A stretch of 64,000 nt of DNA. Origin: Niabella yanshanensis. GTDB taxonomy: Bacteria; Bacteroidota; Bacteroidia; Chitinophagales; Chitinophagaceae. Each line of letters begins with the position of its first letter. The stretch's first letter is position 1. Both the position numbers and the translations under genes were made by a program. The DNA is taken from positions 3,100,001 to 3,164,000 of the forward strand of contig NZ_CP139960.1 of the NCBI RefSeq assembly GCF_034424215.1. The letters run 5' to 3'. The notes beneath the pieces are model-generated. The model did not search any database. It saw nothing but the letters and a program-made list of their open reading frames with translations, and was not told the DNA's origin. Shown here one piece after another: positions 59,027 through 64,000 of the stretch.

Positions 59027-59497
59027 TTATTTTATTATTTCTTTCAATTTGTTTTTGATCCGGTTGAGCCTGACTCCGATATTCGTTTCACTAAATCCTG
59101 TTATTGCGGCCATTTCTTTGTAACTAAATTCATCTAAATAAAGAGCAACAATCGCCTTCTCTGCATCACTCAATTTTCCAAGCGCCTCAAACAACCGGTC
59201 TTCATTTTCAGAAATGGATTCTTCTCTTAAAGAATGGAGCTTAGGTGGCAACTCCGGGTAATGATCAATTTTCAACCGGGGCTTACGATAAATGGCAAGT
59301 GCTGTGTTTAAAGCAATACGGTACATCCATGTGCTCACTTTTGATGCACCCCTGAAACCGGGATATGATTTCCAAAGCTGGTATACAATCTCCTGGAACA
59401 GGTCTTCCCGGTCCTCCTTACTATCCCGATACAACGCGCTTATTTTATAAATAATTTCCTGATGGTCGTGAATGAGTTGTAGAAATTGTTTTTCCAT
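59027..59497 (-). CDS. ECF-type sigma-70 factor
   Basis: A 156-residue sigma factor with region 2 (about 10-75; REDLFQEIVYQLWKSYPGF and TWMYRIALNTALAIYRK) and region 4 (about 100-155; LSDAEKAIVALYLDEFSYKEMAAITGFSETNIGVRLNRIKNKLKE). Regions 1 and 3 are missing, as usual for the extracytoplasmic function group. It directs RNA polymerase to a small regulon in response to an envelope signal. A Shine-Dalgarno-like GAAGGAGC lies just before the ATG, unlike most genes here. Confidence 0.92.
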   Translation of the reverse strand: MEKQFLQLIHDHQEIIYKISALYRDSKEDREDLFQEIVYQLWKSYPGFRGASKVSTWMYRIALNTALAIYRKPRLKIDHYPELPPKLHSLREESISENEDRLFEALGKLSDAEKAIVALYLDEFSYKEMAAITGFSETNIGVRLNRIKNKLKEIIK

Positions 59498-59588
59498 GCT
59501 CCTTCAGTTTTTATATCCGCCTGGTTTGTTTTGCATGATACATAAGTAGCACAATTAGTATAAAATCTTACAACTTCTAAAAAATAAT

Positions 59589-59596
59589 TATCTTTC
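59589..59596 (+). promoter_or_regulatory. -7-like element, leaderless class
   Basis: TATCTTTC, one mismatch to TAnnTTTG, ends 4 nt before the ATG at 59601. Confidence 0.45.
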
Positions 59597-59600
59597 TTGC

Positions 59601-60713
59601 ATGAAGATGCGTCCTGAAAAATATTTACGCTACCTGTTTTTGCCTAACCTGTTGGAACTCTTCGGTACAGAGCGTACTAAAGAGATTCTCACAGTAAACC
59701 CTACCATTATTCCTATAAGGGAGGAGGCTGCTACCGTGATCATTAATGCCTATGTTTATAATAAAGCCGAAGTAAAAGAATATAAAAATATTTCAATAGA
59801 AGAGGCGCTATCCCTGAAATGCAACGACCATATTATCTGGATCAATATAGACGGGTTGCGAAAAGACGATGTTGACCAACTGGGAGATCAATACGGTATA
59901 CATCCTTTATTACGGGAAGATATTCTCAGTATTAACCAGCGGCCCAAGGTCGATGAAATCGATGAGATCCTTTTCTCGCTTATGAATATTCTTTATTATA
60001 ATGAAGAAAAAAACGCTATCGGGCAGGAGCAGATCAGTCTCGTATTGGGTAAAAACTTTGTTATTACTTTCCAGGATGATCCCTCAAGGGATTTGTTTAA
60101 TGCATTGAGAGAACGGCTAAAGCTTACTACCAGCAAAACAAGAGGTAAAGAAGCCGACTATCTTTATTATACACTTATAGACACAATAGTAGACCATTAT
60201 TTTATAGTAATGGATAAATTACGCGATCGTATTGAAGACGTAGAAGAGGAGATCGTTCGCGGCACCAATAAAAGATCCCTGGCATTGATAAATGTACTGC
60301 GTAAAGAACTGATCGTTTTAAAACGCAGTATTTACCCGGTACGTGATGTGCTTAGTGGTCTTATTAAAAGTGACAGCGAACTGCTTACCGAGTTTAATGA
60401 ACGTTTTTATAAGGATGTATACGACCACGTGGTACAGGCCATCGACCTCGTAGAGAACTATCGCGATATGATCATGGGCATGCAGGATCTTTATATCAGC
60501 AATGTCAACCTCAAAATGAATGAAGTCATGAAGGTAATGGCCATTGTAACCTGTGTGCTGGCCCCGGCTACGGTTATTGGCGGTATTTTCGGCATGAACT
60601 TCCAGGTTATTCCTTTAAGCGGTCAACATTGGGGATTCTGGATTGCAGTGGGAGCCATGTTGATCATCCCGGCCTGGATGTTGATCTTATTTAGAAAAAG
60701 AGGTTGGTTTTAA
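59601..60713 (+). CDS. corA: CorA-family magnesium/cobalt transporter
   Basis: A 370-residue CorA protein. A large cytoplasmic funnel domain (1-300) is followed by two C-terminal helices with the selectivity loop GMN at about 331-333 (GGIFGMNFQV). The HPLLREDIL and QRPKVDEIDEILF segments are typical of CorA. It forms a pentameric channel that takes up Mg2+ and sometimes Co2+. A second ATG two codons later is possible. Co2+ uptake would fit the nearby B12 locus, but CorA is usually for magnesium. Confidence 0.92.
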   Translation: MKMRPEKYLRYLFLPNLLELFGTERTKEILTVNPTIIPIREEAATVIINAYVYNKAEVKEYKNISIEEALSLKCNDHIIWINIDGLRKDDVDQLGDQYGIHPLLREDILSINQRPKVDEIDEILFSLMNILYYNEEKNAIGQEQISLVLGKNFVITFQDDPSRDLFNALRERLKLTTSKTRGKEADYLYYTLIDTIVDHYFIVMDKLRDRIEDVEEEIVRGTNKRSLALINVLRKELIVLKRSIYPVRDVLSGLIKSDSELLTEFNERFYKDVYDHVVQAIDLVENYRDMIMGMQDLYISNVNLKMNEVMKVMAIVTCVLAPATVIGGIFGMNFQVIPLSGQHWGFWIAVGAMLIIPAWMLILFRKRGWF

Positions 60714-60832
60714 CTGGTCAGCTACGTTAACCATCAGATAAAATATAAGTACATTCTGGTAAAAAGCAGCCAGCCTCTGATTGGGTTGTTTACTATTTTA
60801 GAGCCCCTGTTCTGAATAATAAACTACTCATA

Positions 60833-62941
60833 ATGAAGAAATTTGCAGCCCTGCTTTTCAGCATTTTTATTTCTACCGTTTCTTTTGCCCAATCCATTAC
60901 TATAGAAGATTACAACAGGGCAGTCAGCTATTTTAGAAATAACCTGGCTAAGCATACGATATGGAATATCAGCACTACACCAACCTGGTTAAGAGATAAT
61001 AGCGGATTCACTTACTATGTTCAGGATACCGGCGGCACCCACCGCAAAAAATACGATTTTAAAACAGGTACTATATCCGATGCTCCCGCTGAACCAACAA
61101 ACCAGCGCCCATGGGAGGGTGGCAACCGGCGCCGCAACCAGGAGGCTGCCTCGCCCGATAAAAGCATGGTAGCTTTTGTAAAAGATTATAACCTCCACCT
61201 TAAAAATGCGAAAAGCAATAGCGAAAAACAGCTAAGCAAAGACGGGGTAAAAAATTATGAATACGCTAGCTATTATGGCTGGGGCGAGCTCATAGAAGGA
61301 GAGAACGGCGAAAGGCCTTCCCACTTTTCGGTAAACTGGTCTCCCGATTCGAAATGGCTGCAGGCCTATATATGTGACCTGCGTAATGGCAAAAAAATGT
61401 ACCTGCTGGACTGGAGTATCGACAGTCTCTATAAGCCCAAATTACTGTCTTATTACCGGGGCTCGCCGGGTGATACCGATATGGTGTATATGACGCCGGT
61501 TGTGTTTAATGCGGCAACGGGGGCAGCGCACCGGCTGGATGAGTTCAGGAATGTAAATACGGTCGGGTTTGAATGGATCGCCGGATCTTCCCAGGCTATT
61601 ATCTATGAAAGAGAGCGCGGCTATCAGAAAATCAACCTTTACTTATATGATCCTTCCACCCAAACAAAAGACCTGCTGTACACCGAAAGTAGTGCAACCA
61701 ATATCGACAACTTCAGCTACCGGCTGGTAAATGAATGGAACCAGGTTATTTTTACTTCAGAAAAGGACGGCTGGAAGCAGCTATATGCTTTGAACCTGAA
61801 GGATAAAAAAGCTAGCAGGTTAACGCAGGGAGATTATTATATCAATGATATCAACCTGATCAACGATAAGAGCGGTGATATCTATTTTACTGCCAAAGGA
61901 AAGGAAGCAACCAACCCTTACCATGATTTCGCTTATAAGGTGAATATTAAAACCAGGAAAACCATACTGCTTACCCCCGGGAAAGAAAATCATGAAGTCA
62001 GCTTTTCGCCCGATGGCAAATACCTGGTAGATAATATTTCGACCATGTCTACGCCCAATCGTGCAGTACTGCGCGATGGCGCTACCGGCACCATCCTGAA
62101 AGAACTGTCACGCACCCAAATAAACCTTCCTGAAGGTAAGACGCATCCGCTACCCGAGGAGTTTACCACGCTGGGGCGGGATGGCAAAACAACTATTTAT
62201 GCAGCCATCTGGAAACCCTCCCATTTTGATCCTGCTAAAAAATACCCGGTTATTGACCAAACTTATACAGGTCCGCATACTTATATGTTCCCTAACGGCT
62301 TTGCCAAAGCCCTCGGCCGGGGTAACCAGGCTTTAGCCGAATTAGGATTTGTTGTTGTAGCTATCGACGGGTTGGGAACAGCCGGGCGGTCTAAAGCCTT
62401 TCATAATGTGTCGTATAAAAATATGGGGCAAAACCTGCTGGACCATGTCATTGCGATCAAAGCAATGGGAAAACAGTTTTCCTGGGTAGATACGACCAGG
62501 GTTGGCATTTTTGGCCATTCTGCGGGAGGTTATGATGCCGGCCATGCGGTTTTAGAATTTTCCGATTTTTACAAAGTAGCGGTAGCCAGCTCTGCCGATC
62601 ATGATTTCAGGATGGAGAAAGACTGGTGGCCCGAAATGTATATGGGTTGGCCGGTGGACAGCAGCTATCATAAAGTTTCCAATATTACTATGGCGGGCAA
62701 CCTGAAAGGAAAACTGCTGATTGTACATGGCGGTATTGATGAAAATGTAAATCCTTCTGCCACTTTCAAGCTGGCTGAGGCGCTGGTAAATGCAGACAAA
62801 CAGTTTGATATGTTGATCCTGCCCAGTCAACATCACGGCTATGTGGGAAAGGCTTCAGACTATTTCCAGAAAAAACTCTGGAACTATTTTGTTGAACACC
62901 TGAAGGGAGCAACGCCTATCTGGGATTTTAAATTGCGATAA
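60833..62941 (+). CDS. S9 family peptidase (dipeptidyl peptidase IV-like)
   Basis: A 702-residue protein with signal peptide (ending SFAQ), an N-terminal eight-bladed-propeller part (about 30-440) and a C-terminal alpha/beta hydrolase domain (about 465-700). Nucleophile Ser563 lies in FGHSAGGYDAG, the Asp in HGGIDENVNP near 643 and the His in PSQHHGYVG near 665. DPP4-type enzymes release X-Pro dipeptides from peptide N-termini, in this phylum in the periplasm. The N-terminus contains an NRRRNQEAA insertion not usual in the family. The M43 gene converges on it downstream. Confidence 0.9.
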   Translation: MKKFAALLFSIFISTVSFAQSITIEDYNRAVSYFRNNLAKHTIWNISTTPTWLRDNSGFTYYVQDTGGTHRKKYDFKTGTISDAPAEPTNQRPWEGGNRRRNQEAASPDKSMVAFVKDYNLHLKNAKSNSEKQLSKDGVKNYEYASYYGWGELIEGENGERPSHFSVNWSPDSKWLQAYICDLRNGKKMYLLDWSIDSLYKPKLLSYYRGSPGDTDMVYMTPVVFNAATGAAHRLDEFRNVNTVGFEWIAGSSQAIIYERERGYQKINLYLYDPSTQTKDLLYTESSATNIDNFSYRLVNEWNQVIFTSEKDGWKQLYALNLKDKKASRLTQGDYYINDINLINDKSGDIYFTAKGKEATNPYHDFAYKVNIKTRKTILLTPGKENHEVSFSPDGKYLVDNISTMSTPNRAVLRDGATGTILKELSRTQINLPEGKTHPLPEEFTTLGRDGKTTIYAAIWKPSHFDPAKKYPVIDQTYTGPHTYMFPNGFAKALGRGNQALAELGFVVVAIDGLGTAGRSKAFHNVSYKNMGQNLLDHVIAIKAMGKQFSWVDTTRVGIFGHSAGGYDAGHAVLEFSDFYKVAVASSADHDFRMEKDWWPEMYMGWPVDSSYHKVSNITMAGNLKGKLLIVHGGIDENVNPSATFKLAEALVNADKQFDMLILPSQHHGYVGKASDYFQKKLWNYFVEHLKGATPIWDFKLR

Positions 62942-62953
62942 CTATAAAAAAAG

Positions 62954-62983
62954 AGGCGGAAACAGTTGATGCCGTTTCCGCCT
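62954..62983 (-). terminator. Bidirectional terminator between the S9 and M43 genes
   Basis: AGGCGGAAAC and GTTTCCGCCT form a perfect 10-bp stem with a 10-nt loop. On the minus strand it is followed by a T-rich CTCTTTTTTTAT, so it ends the M43 transcript best and may also serve the peptidase gene. Confidence 0.75.
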
Positions 62984-63006
62984 TCATTGTTATGAAGTAT
63001 TGTTCC

Positions 63007-64000
63007 TTATTCTGAAACCACCGAAACCACGCGGCTGAATTTAACAGAGCCGTCTTTATCTACCTGCACAATTCTTACATTTTTAATATTATTGTCGTCG
63101 CTGTTCACTCCCGCCGGATCCCCTTTCTGGCAGGCGATGAAAATACCGGTAGCTATCAGCATTGTAAGCACCCATTTTCTGTTGCTCCTAAAGCTAAACA
63201 GTGAGAAAATCGCCACCAGTGTTGCGCCCAAAGAAACAACCGCGCCTGTATTGTCAACGGAAATAGTGTAGTTGAGTGAAGAAAAGGAAGTACCGTTCGT
63301 CGCTTTGCTATCTAGTTTTGCGATTCGGGCAAAGTTTTCGCCATCCAAAGAGGCTTCAACAAAGAAGTGATCGTTATTAGTTTCTGTTTTCCAGTCTACA
63401 AAATATTATCATTTTTTATTTTAGCTACAACTCTGTCAAACACCACCGGTGTTCCCAAGTTGCAGGAGTTTTCTCGTAATATGGCAAATTATCATTACCG
63501 TAGCCGTAAGATTGGTAGGTTAGGTTGCTGAGCGTAACATTCCAGGGACCGATATCAGTCAGAATGTTAAATGTATTGGTTACCGGTATTTGAGTTGTAT
63601 TGATTTTAACCGCTGTTACAGGGAGTGGCGTACAAGCCACAGAGGTCATTAGCCTCCGCGTGCTATATTTAACGCGGCCATCATTCTTGTGCTTTGCCTG
63701 CCGTAAACCGGTCCAGACAGCCGCTATAACCCATAATATTCTCTGGTATACCATTGTAGGGTTGTTATTGTAGCAGGGATTAGGATCAGTGTTGAGTATA
63801 GGGCAGGCCCTCCATGCAAGAGGTTCTTTACCGGATCGGTATCGCAAACCTTATCGCCAATTGTTGTGCAGTTCGTCCCATCTGTCATAGGCGGGCAATT
63901 GGTTTGATCACCACCTTCAAAAGTGTGATAAAGCCCAAAAGCATGTTCCAGCTCATGTGTAAGAGTTGTGGAGGTAGAAGATACCATCTGAGAAGCAATG
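63007..64000 (-). pseudogene. M43 metalloprotease (cytophagalysin-like), multiply frameshifted, with C-terminal lipobox/transmembrane module
   Basis: The gene enters from beyond the right edge. The visible part begins with the zinc motif HELEHAFGLYHTF (HExxHxxGLxHTF) of M43 enzymes, then NCPPMTDGT and GDKVCDTDP. After this at least five frame changes are needed: near 63800 (to NPCYNNNPTMV), near 63745 (to ENIMGYSGCLDRFTAG), near 63685 (to RMMAALNIA), near 63663 (to STRRLMTSVACTPLP) and two before the tail (near 63455 and in a T run near 63393). The last 130 residues (VDWKTETNNDHFFVEASLDGEN to the stop) are an FnIII-like half domain, TM helix, RSNRK loop, second hydrophobic helix, Cys (codon 63130-63132) in FIAC, and RIVQVDKDG strand pair. 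The same module is in the sugar dehydrogenase. Confidence 0.85.

Noticed and set aside
63007-64000. Several separate small genes in the last kilobase
   Set aside because: The frames join into one M43 protease sequence; they are pieces of a single frameshifted gene.

Overview
The window looks like an ordinary chromosomal segment of a Bacteroidota bacterium, most likely of the Chitinophagaceae or a close relative. The reasons are the moderate GC content, many promoters of the Bacteroidota type (TAnnTTTG -7 element), few Shine-Dalgarno sequences, LytS/LytTR signalling, SPII lipoproteins, futalosine-pathway menaquinone synthesis, BtuG-type B12 lipoproteins, GH3-family and DUF4421/DUF983/DUF2007 proteins. 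I see no prophage, insertion sequence, CRISPR array, rRNA or tRNA.

Layout. 1-6742: start of a 2-oxoacid dehydrogenase E1 gene (cut by the window edge), a DUF4421 protein, and two M16 peptidases (one active, one lacking the zinc motif) that flank a LytS kinase / small lipoprotein / LytTR regulator set. 6850-10727: a siderophore-type TonB receptor and a retropepsin-like PDZ protease. 10905-15534: mqnC, a DUF2314 lipoprotein, type II NADH dehydrogenase and a CPA1 Na+/H+ antiporter, a respiratory group. 15583-19915: pentapeptide protein, DUF4198 protein, MBL-fold hydrolase, a zinc alcohol dehydrogenase broken by one missing G in a G-run, and a VOC protein. 20038-20242: a MITE-like inverted repeat. 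20325-24175: a PaoABC/YagTSR-like Tat-exported molybdenum oxidoreductase. 24186-28531: VOC protein, one-domain asparaginase, MFS transporter, AraC regulator, DUF983 and an ArsC-like protein.

28691-33959: vWA lipoprotein plus OmpA-type protein, Nfu-type Fe-S scaffold, and a pnuC / NR-kinase salvage pair. 33956-37394 (minus strand): thioredoxin, mtgA, LysE exporter, GH3 adenylase. 37738-41900: small membrane protein, inositol-phosphatase family enzyme, a frameshifted four-helix-bundle gene between GTAC-rich repeats, thiL and an S41 protease. 41929-45755 (minus strand): omega-amidase, recX, and a trypsin-like protease next to a protein that seems to share its C-terminal chaperone-like fold. 46173-49698: dnaN, a TPM lipoprotein and a PQQ-type sugar dehydrogenase. 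49820-55597: a cobalamin riboswitch followed by btuB, btuG-like, PKD and DUF5074 lipoproteins. 55627-62941: DUF2007, SRPBCC, sterol desaturase, kdsB, ECF sigma factor with membrane partner, CorA and a DPP4-like peptidase. 63007-64000: a multiply frameshifted M43 metalloprotease.

Two signals stand out. First, the sugar dehydrogenase and the M43 protease, otherwise unrelated, end in the same unusual module: an FnIII-like half domain, a transmembrane hairpin with a basic loop, a lipobox-like cysteine, and a closing strand pair. This could be an internal lipid-anchoring system. Second, -7 elements sit at two preferred distances from start codons, exactly 4 nt (seven genes, predicted leaderless) or 18-21 nt (ten genes). 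This spacing also settles several start codons, including a TTG start for pnuC.
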